Source: CAITSH01 sp025356665
GTDB lineage: Bacteria > Pseudomonadota > Gammaproteobacteria > Burkholderiales > SG8-39
Assembly: GCA_025356665.1 (NCBI GenBank)
Contig: JANXRV010000066.1
Location: forward strand, 1-64,000
Direction: 5' to 3'
DNA: 64,000 nucleotides
The notes beneath the pieces are model-generated. The model was not told where the DNA came from and ran no database searches. It worked only from the letters and a program-made list of their open reading frames with translations. Position numbers and translations under genes: made by a program. Of this stretch, positions 41,001 to 48,790 are shown piece after piece. Positions within the stretch are counted from its first letter, which is position 1; each line of letters opens with the position of its first letter.

Positions 41001-43093
41001 ACGACAGCCTGCTTGTGGAACTTTTCACCGAGGAACTGCCGCCAAAAGCGCTGAATAAACTTGGCGTCAGTTTCGCCTCGACGCTCTTCGAAGAACTGGT
41101 GGCCGCCGGCTTTGTCGCCAAAACCGCTGAATACCGCGACTTCGCTACCCCGCGCCGCCTGGCGGTTCTTATCCCTGCGGTTGCAGCGAACTCCGCTGCG
41201 CGTTCCGAAACCAAGAAACTGATGCCCGCCAAAGTCGGCTTCGACGCCGCCGGGAAGGCTACTCCGGCGCTGGTCAAACGGCTGGAAAAAGAAAGCATCA
41301 GCCCGGACGCGGCCAGGCTGGAGCGTAAATCAGAAGGCGATACCGAATACGTATTCCTGCACCTGGTCAAAGCCGGGATGCCGCTGGCATCGGCGCTGCA
41401 ACCGGCGCTGGAAAAAGCCATCGCACGCCTGCCCATTCCCAAGCTGATGAGTTACCAGCTCGCCGACGGTTCGACCACGGTGCAATTCGTACGTCCGGCG
41501 CACGGACTGATAGCCTTGCATGGCGCAGACATCGTGCCGATCTCGGCACTCGGTCTCAAGGCCTCGAACCTCACCCATGGTCATCGTTTTCAGGGCCGGC
41601 GGGATATTGTGATCGCGCGCGCCAATGCCTATGAGGAAACACTTGCAGCAGAGGGCAAGGTGACGGCCTCTTTCGGCGATCGCAGGGCCGCGATAAACCG
41701 CGACCTGCGCGAAAAAGCCGCGGCCTTGGGCGGTACGCTCGGCAACGAAGATGATGTTGCAACGCTTCTGGATGAAGTGACGGCGCTCGTCGAGAGACCG
41801 GCCATCTACGCGGGCGAGTTCGACGCAGAATTCCTGATCGTGCCGCCGGAATGCCTGATACTGACAATGCGTGCCAACCAGAAATATTTCCCGCTGTTCG
41901 ACGCATCTGGAAAACTGACCAACCGCTTCCTCATCGTCAGCAACATGCGGGTCGAGGATCCGCAGCACATCATCGAGGGCAACCAGCGCGTGATACGGCC
42001 GCGCCTCGCCGATGCGCGCTTCTTTTTTGAAACCGACAAGAAGACCCGGCTAGCCGATCGCATCGCGCAACTGGGCGGCGTCGTCTATCACAACAAACTG
42101 GGCAGCCAGCTCGAGCGCATTGGCCGCGTGCGCAAACTTGCCGCCGCCATCGCTGCACTGACTGGGGCGGACGCCTTGCTCGCCGACCGCGCCGCAATGC
42201 TCGCCAAGGGCGACCTGGTGACCAACATGGTCGGCGAGTTCCCCGAACTCCAAGGTGTGATGGGCCGCTACTATGCGCTCGCCGACGGCGAGGACGCGGA
42301 CGTGGCTGCGGCGGTTGAGGAACATTACCGACCGCGCTTCGCCGGGGACACACTACCGTCGAACGACATCGGCATCGCGCTGGCGCTGGCAGACAAACTG
42401 GAAACCCTGGCCGGCATGTTCGGCATCGGCCAGTTGCCGACAGGCGACAAAGATCCATTCGCATTGCGCCGGCATGCTCTGGGCGTGCTGCGTATCCTGA
42501 TAGAGAAAAAACTCGGCGTAAAACTCGGGGCGCTCATCGCCGCCGCATTCGACGCGCTAAGCGGCACCAACGCCAAACCGGCGCACGCCGAACTGGCGGA
42601 ATTTATCCATGAACGTCTGCGCGGTTACCTGCGTGACCTGGGATATTCCACCAACGAAGTTGAGGCTGTCGTCAGCCTGAAACCGGAGCCTGTGTCTGCG
42701 ATTCCGGCGCGACTGGAAGCGGTGCGTGCATTTGCGGCTTTACCCGATGCGGAAAGCCTCGCGGCCGCCAACAAGCGCACACGCAATATCCTGGGCAAAG
42801 CCAGTTTTGCCCAAGGCACAGTCGACTCCGGACTGTTTTCCGAGGACGCGGAAAAAGAGCTCTACAGGGCATTGTCGGAACTGCGAGCGAAAGTGGCGTT
42901 CGCGGCGTCTACGAACGACTACAAGACATCGTTATCCCTGCTCGCGACCCTGCGGCCCCAGGTGGATCGCTTCTTCACCGATGTCATGGTCAATGCGGAG
43001 GATCAAAAGGTTCGCGAGAACAGGCTGCGCCTGTTGTCCGAACTGAGTGCGCTGCTCAATCTGGTGGCTGATATTTCCAAGCTGGCGGCATGA
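40997..43093 (+). CDS. glyS: Glycyl-tRNA synthetase beta subunit
   Basis: A 698-residue beta subunit, which recognises tRNA-Gly. The N-terminus LLVELFTEELPPKALNKLG and FATPRRLAVLI, plus RVIRPRLADARFFFETDKK in the middle, are family hallmarks. The C-terminal anticodon-binding-like region ends with RVNRL/LLS-type sequence (VRENRLRLLSELSALLN). The ATG at 40997 within the glyQ stop is used; the longer frame overlaps glyQ. It ends overlapping gmhB by 4 nt. Confidence 0.96.
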   Translation: MNDSLLVELFTEELPPKALNKLGVSFASTLFEELVAAGFVAKTAEYRDFATPRRLAVLIPAVAANSAARSETKKLMPAKVGFDAAGKATPALVKRLEKESISPDAARLERKSEGDTEYVFLHLVKAGMPLASALQPALEKAIARLPIPKLMSYQLADGSTTVQFVRPAHGLIALHGADIVPISALGLKASNLTHGHRFQGRRDIVIARANAYEETLAAEGKVTASFGDRRAAINRDLREKAAALGGTLGNEDDVATLLDEVTALVERPAIYAGEFDAEFLIVPPECLILTMRANQKYFPLFDASGKLTNRFLIVSNMRVEDPQHIIEGNQRVIRPRLADARFFFETDKKTRLADRIAQLGGVVYHNKLGSQLERIGRVRKLAAAIAALTGADALLADRAAMLAKGDLVTNMVGEFPELQGVMGRYYALADGEDADVAAAVEEHYRPRFAGDTLPSNDIGIALALADKLETLAGMFGIGQLPTGDKDPFALRRHALGVLRILIEKKLGVKLGALIAAAFDALSGTNAKPAHAELAEFIHERLRGYLRDLGYSTNEVEAVVSLKPEPVSAIPARLEAVRAFAALPDAESLAAANKRTRNILGKASFAQGTVDSGLFSEDAEKELYRALSELRAKVAFAASTNDYKTSLSLLATLRPQVDRFFTDVMVNAEDQKVRENRLRLLSELSALLNLVADISKLAA

Positions 43094-43623
43094 GACTCCT
43101 GATCCTCGATCGCGACGGCGTCATCAACAAGGACAGTGACCAGTACATCAAAAGCCCGGAGGAGTGGCGCCCGCTCCCGGGCAGCCTGGAAGCGATCGCG
43201 CTGCTGACCCAGGCTGGCTACCGCATTGTTGTTGCCACCAACCAGTCGGGCATAGGCCGCGGCTTGTTCGACATGGCCACGCTTAACGCCATTCACAACA
43301 AGATGCACAAGGCAGTCAACCAGGCCGGCGGCCGCATCGAGGCGGTATTTTTCTGCCCCGACACCGATGCCTCGAAATCACCCTGCCGCAAACCCAATCC
43401 GGGCATGTTCCACGCCATTGCCGAGCGCTTCAATACACCGCTAATGAACGTGCCGGCGGTGGGGGATGCCTTGCGCGACCTGCAAGCGGCGGCGGATGTC
43501 GGCGCAAGACCAATGCTGGTTTTGACTGGCAAGGGTAAAAAAACCCAGGCGGGCGGCGGCTTGCCGGACGGAACACAGATCTTTGCCGACCTGCCCGCCG
43601 TGGCCCAAGTGCTGAGCGCATGA
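43090..43623 (+). CDS. gmhB: D-glycero-beta-D-manno-heptose-1,7-bisphosphate 7-phosphatase
   Basis: A 177-residue HAD phosphatase that removes the 7-phosphate in the ADP-heptose pathway for lipopolysaccharide. The nucleophile and acid are D7 and D9 in LILDRDGVI. ATNQSGIGRG and CRKPNPGM are family motifs, and VGDALRDLQAA supplies the second acidic site. Most proteobacterial GmhB proteins carry a zinc finger C-x-H...C-x-C in the region before RKP. Here this reads FFCPDTDASKSPCRKP, with only two Cys and no His, so the zinc site seems degraded. It starts within the glyS stop and ends within the plsC start, both by 4 nt. Confidence 0.9.
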   Translation: MRLLILDRDGVINKDSDQYIKSPEEWRPLPGSLEAIALLTQAGYRIVVATNQSGIGRGLFDMATLNAIHNKMHKAVNQAGGRIEAVFFCPDTDASKSPCRKPNPGMFHAIAERFNTPLMNVPAVGDALRDLQAAADVGARPMLVLTGKGKKTQAGGGLPDGTQIFADLPAVAQVLSA

Positions 43624-44333
43624 TATTTTTGCGCTCACTCGCCTTTGCAGTCGCGCTCGTCATCATTACCCCACCCTACGCAATCCTCGCCCTCGCGTCC
43701 TTCCCGCTGCCACGCCTGCTTCGATTTCGTATCATCTCCGGTTGGTCGCGCATCGTTTTAGCCCTGGCGCGAGTGCTTTGCGGAATTCGCTATCAAGTGG
43801 AAGGACTGGAACACCTGCCACGGATCCCGTCCATCATCCTTTCCAAGCATCAGTCGGCCTGGGAGACACTGGCGTTTCAGGCGATATTTCCACCGCAGGT
43901 GCTGGTGCTCAAACGCGAACTGCTATGGATACCGTTTTTTGGCTGGGGCCTCGCATTGATGAGCCCGATCGCGATCAACCGGTCGCGCGGGCGCGAAGCC
44001 TTGCGCCGCATGGCTGAGCTTGGAACTGTACGGCTCAAGCAGGGTTTCTGGATTGTCATGTTCCCCGAAGGAACACGCATTACACCCGGTGCCAGGGGCA
44101 CCTATCATGCCGGCGGTGCCTGGCTGGCGAGCAAAACTGGCGCGGCCATCGTCCCGGTCGCGCACAACGCCGGGGCGTGTTGGGCAAAAAATGCCTTTCT
44201 AAAGCAACCTGGCCTTGTAACCGTGTCAATAGGCAAGCCCATCAGTTCGTCTGGCCGCAACGCCGATGAGCTTATCGCCGAGGTGGAAAGCTGGATTGAA
44301 AACCGCATGAGCACGCTGGGCACGCAACAATGA
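43620..44333 (+). CDS. plsC: 1-acyl-sn-glycerol-3-phosphate acyltransferase
   Basis: A 237-residue membrane acyltransferase making phosphatidic acid. The N-terminal helix is followed by the catalytic block SKHQSAWET, where the usual H-X4-D is H-X4-E, a variation common in this betaproteobacterial subgroup. The substrate block is FPEGTRI, with PVAHNAG as the later motif. It is tied by 4-nt overlaps to gmhB upstream and to the metallopeptidase-like gene downstream. Confidence 0.92.
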   Translation: MIFLRSLAFAVALVIITPPYAILALASFPLPRLLRFRIISGWSRIVLALARVLCGIRYQVEGLEHLPRIPSIILSKHQSAWETLAFQAIFPPQVLVLKRELLWIPFFGWGLALMSPIAINRSRGREALRRMAELGTVRLKQGFWIVMFPEGTRITPGARGTYHAGGAWLASKTGAAIVPVAHNAGACWAKNAFLKQPGLVTVSIGKPISSSGRNADELIAEVESWIENRMSTLGTQQ

Positions 44334-45097
44334 CGCAATTCGACCTGTCCCTTTTCGTCACCACGGCGTCCACACTTGTCACGCGGCTGCGCGCGCCAGA
44401 AAACACACCGCGCCTGGTGCAACTGCGATCCGGTCCCTTGGCTTACCGTCTGGTGCGTCGCAAACGCCGGACTATCGCACTGACCGTCGACCACGATGGC
44501 ATCACTGTCGCGGCGCCACGTTGGGTCACGCTGGGTGAGATTGAAAATTTCATACGCCTCAAGGAAACATGGTTGCGCAAGCGCCTGTCCGCGGCAGTAC
44601 AGCGCGATCCATTTGAGTGGGTTGCCGGCGCGCGGCTCGCATGGTTGGGTGGCGCGGTGGCGCTGACCCCCGATCCGGCTGCGCTAACGCCCTGCCTTGA
44701 CGGGGGTAGGCTGCGTGTCGCCCTGGGCGCAGACGCATCAGCGGATGCTTGGCGCGAGATCGTGCTGGCGTGGATGCGGTCGGAGGCGCTTGCGCTTTTC
44801 CGTGAACGCGCAAGCCGGCTAGCCCCCCTACTCGGTGTCGGCGTACCGCCGATACGGCTCTCCGATTCAAAATCCCAGTGGGGAAGTTGCTCGACCACCG
44901 GCCGGGTGCTGCTGTGCTGGCGGCTGACGCATTTGCCTCTGCACCTTGTTGACTACGTGGTGGCGCACGAACTCGCGCACCTGATTCAAATGAACCATTC
45001 CAAGCGTTTTTGGACATTGGTTGAAAAACTGTGCCCCGATTACGCGGCGGCGCGCAAGGAGCTCAACACGCTCGGCAGGCGACTGCCCGCGCTATGA
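44330..45097 (+). CDS. YgjP-like metallopeptidase domain protein (DUF45)
   Basis: A 255-residue protein of the YgjP/DUF45 family. The zinc motif is HELAH in YVVAHELAHLIQMNHSKRFW, with the third ligand being the H of the NHSKRFW segment. SKSQWGSCSTTGRVLLCWRL is the hallmark before it. The N-terminal half (VRRKRRTIALTVDHDGITV) is typical. A proteolytic role is assumed from the fold; no substrate is known. Its ATG overlaps the plsC stop. Confidence 0.9.
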   Translation: MTQFDLSLFVTTASTLVTRLRAPENTPRLVQLRSGPLAYRLVRRKRRTIALTVDHDGITVAAPRWVTLGEIENFIRLKETWLRKRLSAAVQRDPFEWVAGARLAWLGGAVALTPDPAALTPCLDGGRLRVALGADASADAWREIVLAWMRSEALALFRERASRLAPLLGVGVPPIRLSDSKSQWGSCSTTGRVLLCWRLTHLPLHLVDYVVAHELAHLIQMNHSKRFWTLVEKLCPDYAAARKELNTLGRRLPAL

Positions 45098-45155
45098 TCC
45101 GAGCGCATCGAAGCAGCACAACCGGAAAAAAGCAGGCACCTATGCGGAGAAGACG

Positions 45156-45542
45156 ATGAGAATATTGCACACCATGTTGCGCGTCGGCGATATCGAACGC
45201 TCGATCCGATTTTATACCGAAGTCATGGGTATGACGTTATTACGCCGGACCGATCGTCCGGAGCAGAAATACGCTCTGGCCTTCGTTGGATTCGGGCCAG
45301 AGGAATCGAATGCGGTGCTTGAGCTCACCTACAACTATGGCGTGAAATCCTATGATCACGGAAGCGCGTTCGGACATATCGCAATCGAAGTGCGCGATGC
45401 GTACAAGGCCTGCGAGACAGTCAAGGCCAAGGGTGGCGCGGTTACGCGGGAGGCGGGGCCGGTCAAGGGCGGCAGCACGGTCATTGCCTTCGTCCAAGAC
45501 CCGGACGGCTACAAGATCGAACTCATCCAGGCCGAAGATTAA
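45156..45542 (+). CDS. gloA: Lactoylglutathione lyase (glyoxalase I)
   Basis: A 128-residue glyoxalase I, which isomerises the methylglyoxal-glutathione adduct to lactoylglutathione. The metal ligands of Ni-type enzymes are H5 (ILHTMLRVGD), a Glu in AVLELTYNYG, H74-region (GSAFGHIAIEV) and the late Glu in YKIELIQ. ATG at 45156 gives the exact family start; the longer open frame overlaps the upstream gene. It ends the long + strand run from miaB. Confidence 0.95.
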   Translation: MRILHTMLRVGDIERSIRFYTEVMGMTLLRRTDRPEQKYALAFVGFGPEESNAVLELTYNYGVKSYDHGSAFGHIAIEVRDAYKACETVKAKGGAVTREAGPVKGGSTVIAFVQDPDGYKIELIQAED

Positions 45543-45552
45543 ACCGCATGCC

Positions 45553-45587
45553 GGCTGGAAACCCTTATCTGGCGTGACTTTCCGGCC
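45553..45587. repeat. Palindromic intergenic repeat, copy G
   Basis: GGCTGGAAACCCTTATCTGG and CGTGACTTTCCGGCC make an imperfect hairpin. It begins 11 nt after the gloA stop, between gloA and the convergent rsmA. Confidence 0.6.
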
Positions 45588-45607
45588 GCAGCTGCCGCTG
45601 ACCGGTC

Positions 45608-46375
45608 TTACGGGATAAGTGCGTTGCTGATTGCGACATAGTCTGAAACTGAAAGATTCTCCGGGCGCAGACCAGGGTTGATACCAATGCGGCGCAAAGC
45701 TTCTTCAGTCATGAGTTTGCCAAGCGCATTGCGCAGCGTTTTACGCCGCTGCGTGAATGCAGCAGTCACCACCCGCGCCAGGCTCGCGCCATCGCAGGCC
45801 AGCAACTTCTCCGCCGGAAGGGGGCGCAGACGCACCACGGCGGAATCGACCTTGGGTGGCGGCCTGAACGCTTCTGGCGGCACTTCGAGCAACATCTCCA
45901 TTTCGTAGCGATACTGCAGCATCACCGAGAGCCGGCCGTATTCGGGGCCGGATGGCTCTGCGACCATGCGCTGCACTACCTCTTTTTGCAGCATGAAGGT
46001 CATATCGGTGAAACGGTCGGCGAAATTGAGTAGATGAAACAGCAAAGGCGTGGAAATGTTGTAGGGCAGGTTGCCGACCAGTCGAAGCGGTGAAGGCAGC
46101 AACGCGTAGTCGAATTCAAGCGCGTCGCCCTCGTGCACGACCACCTGCTCGGGAGAAAATCGCAGACGCAAGGCGGCAGCCAGATCACGGTCAATCTCAA
46201 TGACATGCAGTGGCGCTGCCTGCTTTATCAGCAGATCAGTCAGCGCGCCCTCGCCGGGGCCGATCTCCGCAACATACTCACCCGGCCGGATCGAGACGGC
46301 CGCCACAATGTCTGCAATCACGCGCTTGTCAGCAAGGAAGTGCTGCCCGAAACGCTTTCTCGGAATATGTTTCAT
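45608..46375 (-). CDS. rsmA: 16S rRNA dimethyladenosine transferase
   Basis: A 255-residue methyltransferase that dimethylates A1518 and A1519 of 16S rRNA. KRFGQHFLADKRVIADIV and IGPGEGALTDLL form the N-terminal and SAM-binding motifs. NLPYNIS is the NLPY catalytic block, and the C-terminal helical domain is complete. It is the last gene of the lptD-surA-pdxA-rsmA operon, beginning 33 nt after pdxA. Confidence 0.96.
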   Translation of the reverse strand: MKHIPRKRFGQHFLADKRVIADIVAAVSIRPGEYVAEIGPGEGALTDLLIKQAAPLHVIEIDRDLAAALRLRFSPEQVVVHEGDALEFDYALLPSPLRLVGNLPYNISTPLLFHLLNFADRFTDMTFMLQKEVVQRMVAEPSGPEYGRLSVMLQYRYEMEMLLEVPPEAFRPPPKVDSAVVRLRPLPAEKLLACDGASLARVVTAAFTQRRKTLRNALGKLMTEEALRRIGINPGLRPENLSVSDYVAISNALIP

Positions 46376-46408
46376 GCGCGAATCACCGGTGACCTGCTCG
46401 CCCCCGGC

Positions 46409-47458
46409 TTAGGGCCGGCGCGCACTCTGCCCGATCATGTCGACGGCCATTTCCACGGCCGCGAACAAGCTCCCGGGATCCGCCCTGCCGCTACCCGCCA
46501 GGTCAAGCGCCGTACCATGATCCACGGATGTGCGGATAAATGGCAAACCCAGTGTGACATTCACGCCGCCGCCAAAACTCGCGTATTTCAGCACCGGCAG
46601 GCCCTGATCGTGATACATCGCCAGCACACAATCACCACCGCGCAAAACCGCCGGCGTGAACAGGGTATCCGCCGGAAACGGACCGGCAAGGTCCAGACCC
46701 TCGTCCCTCAATGCCGCGAGCACAGGGTTGATGACATCGATCTCTTCGCGCCCCAGGTGCCCCCCCTCACCGCTATGCGGGTTAAGTCCAGCAACCAGGA
46801 TGCGTGGTCGCACCAGACCAAACCACCGCGTTAGGTCGGCCGACAAAATCCTCAGCGTCGCAGCCAGGGTTTCAGGCTTTATTGCAGCAGGTACGTCCTT
46901 GACCGCCAGATGCGTGGTCGCCAGCGCGACCCGCAAGCCCCCCCCGACCAGCATCATCACCACGTTTGCGGAGGCTCCTTGCGCAAAAAACTCGGTATGC
47001 CCGGTAAACGAGATGCCGGCATCATTGATAACCCCCTTATGCACCGGCGCGGTAACCAGTGCATCGAAGCGACCGTCAAGGCCGCCGTTCATGCCCTGTC
47101 GCAACACGTCCAGTACATAATTACTGTTTCCAGCGTCAAGTTTGCCGGTGACGCAGGGTACGCGAAGGGGCACATGTATCACTTCAACGATCCGGGGAGC
47201 CGGCGGCAGATGTGCTTCGCGAAGCTGCGCGTCGTAATCACGTACCGCTGCGGCGATGCCCAGTTCAATGGCGCGCCGCTCGATCAAGGCACGGTCGCCA
47301 AGCACCACCAGCCTCGCACCAAAGTCACGTCCGGCGAGAGCCAGGCAAATATCAGGTCCTATGCCCGAAGGCTCGCCTGAGCTTACCGCGACCAGGGGCA
47401 ATTCCCGCCTTCCCGAACCCGCAACGGCGCGAGCGCCGCCTGCGACAAGTCCGCTCAC
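46409..47458 (-). CDS. pdxA: 4-hydroxythreonine-4-phosphate dehydrogenase
   Basis: A 349-residue NAD-dependent dehydrogenase of pyridoxal phosphate synthesis. SSGEPSGIGPDICL is the N-terminal motif; TAPVHKGVINDAG and FTGHTEFFA contain the substrate- and metal-binding residues. NPHSGEGGHLG and MYHDQGLPVLKY provide the other His ligands. The first 20 residues (GARAVAGSGRRE) are extra and poorly conserved, so the true start may be later. It overlaps the surA stop by 4 nt. Confidence 0.94.
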   Translation of the reverse strand: MSGLVAGGARAVAGSGRRELPLVAVSSGEPSGIGPDICLALAGRDFGARLVVLGDRALIERRAIELGIAAAVRDYDAQLREAHLPPAPRIVEVIHVPLRVPCVTGKLDAGNSNYVLDVLRQGMNGGLDGRFDALVTAPVHKGVINDAGISFTGHTEFFAQGASANVVMMLVGGGLRVALATTHLAVKDVPAAIKPETLAATLRILSADLTRWFGLVRPRILVAGLNPHSGEGGHLGREEIDVINPVLAALRDEGLDLAGPFPADTLFTPAVLRGGDCVLAMYHDQGLPVLKYASFGGGVNVTLGLPFIRTSVDHGTALDLAGSGRADPGSLFAAVEMAVDMIGQSARRP

Positions 47459-48789
47459 TTGTCTTCCAGACGGTATTCCACGTAGGCGCGATCACGCAAT
47501 TGGCGAACCCATTCCTGATAAGACTCGTCCGCCTTGCGATCACGCAAAACACGCCTCGCCTCGGCGCGTTTTCTTTCTGTGGACATATCCGCCTTGCGCC
47601 GCTCCAGCACTTCAATCAGGTGCCAGCCAAACTGCGAACGCACGGGTTGACTGACCTGATTGAGCGGCAACTCGTCCATCGCGCGTTCAAACTCCGCAAC
47701 GGTGTCACCCGGATATAACCAGCCCAGATCCCCGCCCTTGGAAGCCGAGCCATCTTCGGAATTGAGTTTCGCCACTTCCGCGAAAGTCGCGCCGGCGACA
47801 ATTCGTTCGCGAATATTGACCAGCTTTCGTTTGGCTTCATCCTCGGACACAAGCTCATTGGTCTTGATCAGAATGTGCCTGGCATTGGTCTGGTTCACCA
47901 TCGGCGCCGCGCCTGCGCCGGAAGCGCCACCACCGCGTTTGCCGATCAGTTTGAGAGCGTGAAATCCGGCCGGGCTGCGCAACACCGCGCTTACCTCACC
48001 AGGCTTCATCTGAGCCAAGGCCTCGGCGAACAGCTCAGGCAACCGGTCCCGCGGGCGCCAGCCCATCTGTCCGCCCTGCAGCGCATCAGAGGCGTCGGAA
48101 AATGTGGCGGCGAGTTGCGCAAAATCACCCCCGCTTCGCAACTGCTGCATAGCCGACTCAATGCGCGCGCGCTGGCGCTCGATTTGCTCGGGGCTTGCCT
48201 GCTCGGGCAGCCTCACCAGAATGTGTGCGAGGTTGTACTCGTCGCTCACATCTTTCGCCCCACCCTGTTCCTGCTCGGTAAGAAAATTATCGATCTCCCC
48301 CTCACTCACCACGATCTTGCTTTCGACCTCACGTTCGCGCAAACGCGTAAGAACGATTTCAGTGCGAACGTCCTCACGAAACTTGGAAAAGACAATGCCG
48401 TCCTTCTCCAACTCCCGGCGAAATTGCGCGACCGGCAGGCGGCTTTCCTGTGCGATACGCTCGATAGCGCGGTCAAGTTGCGCGTCGTCGACGCGCAATG
48501 CCGTTTCGCGCGCGAGCTGCAATTGCGTGTAATCGATGATCAGGCGTTCGAGCACCTGCTTATCCAGAACCCCCTCCGGCGGCAAGGGCGTGCCTTGCTG
48601 CTTGAGTTGCGCCTGGATCTGCCTGATTCTGGCGATCAGCTCGTACTGGGTGATTACTTCATTGTTCACCACAGCAACGATTCGATCGACCAGTTGGATG
48701 CGATCGGCCGATCGGGGCGCTTGGGCGCTTGCGGCACCACAAGCAAGGAAAAGAACCCAAAAAAGAACCCAAAAAAACAACCGCTTCAT
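47455..48789 (-). CDS. surA: Periplasmic chaperone and peptidyl-prolyl isomerase SurA
   Basis: A 444-residue chaperone for outer-membrane proteins. Signal peptide (RLFFWVLFWVLFLACGAASAQA), the N-terminal SurA domain (VNNEVITQYELIARIRQIQ), two parvulin domains (around 180-280 and 295-390; WRPRDRLPELF and GDLGWLYPGDTV), and a short C-terminal helix. The repeated FWVLFWVL in the signal is encoded by a short direct repeat. It sits 1 nt after lptD, its main client. Confidence 0.94.
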   Translation of the reverse strand: MKRLFFWVLFWVLFLACGAASAQAPRSADRIQLVDRIVAVVNNEVITQYELIARIRQIQAQLKQQGTPLPPEGVLDKQVLERLIIDYTQLQLARETALRVDDAQLDRAIERIAQESRLPVAQFRRELEKDGIVFSKFREDVRTEIVLTRLREREVESKIVVSEGEIDNFLTEQEQGGAKDVSDEYNLAHILVRLPEQASPEQIERQRARIESAMQQLRSGGDFAQLAATFSDASDALQGGQMGWRPRDRLPELFAEALAQMKPGEVSAVLRSPAGFHALKLIGKRGGGASGAGAAPMVNQTNARHILIKTNELVSEDEAKRKLVNIRERIVAGATFAEVAKLNSEDGSASKGGDLGWLYPGDTVAEFERAMDELPLNQVSQPVRSQFGWHLIEVLERRKADMSTERKRAEARRVLRDRKADESYQEWVRQLRDRAYVEYRLEDK

Positions 48790-48790
48790 A

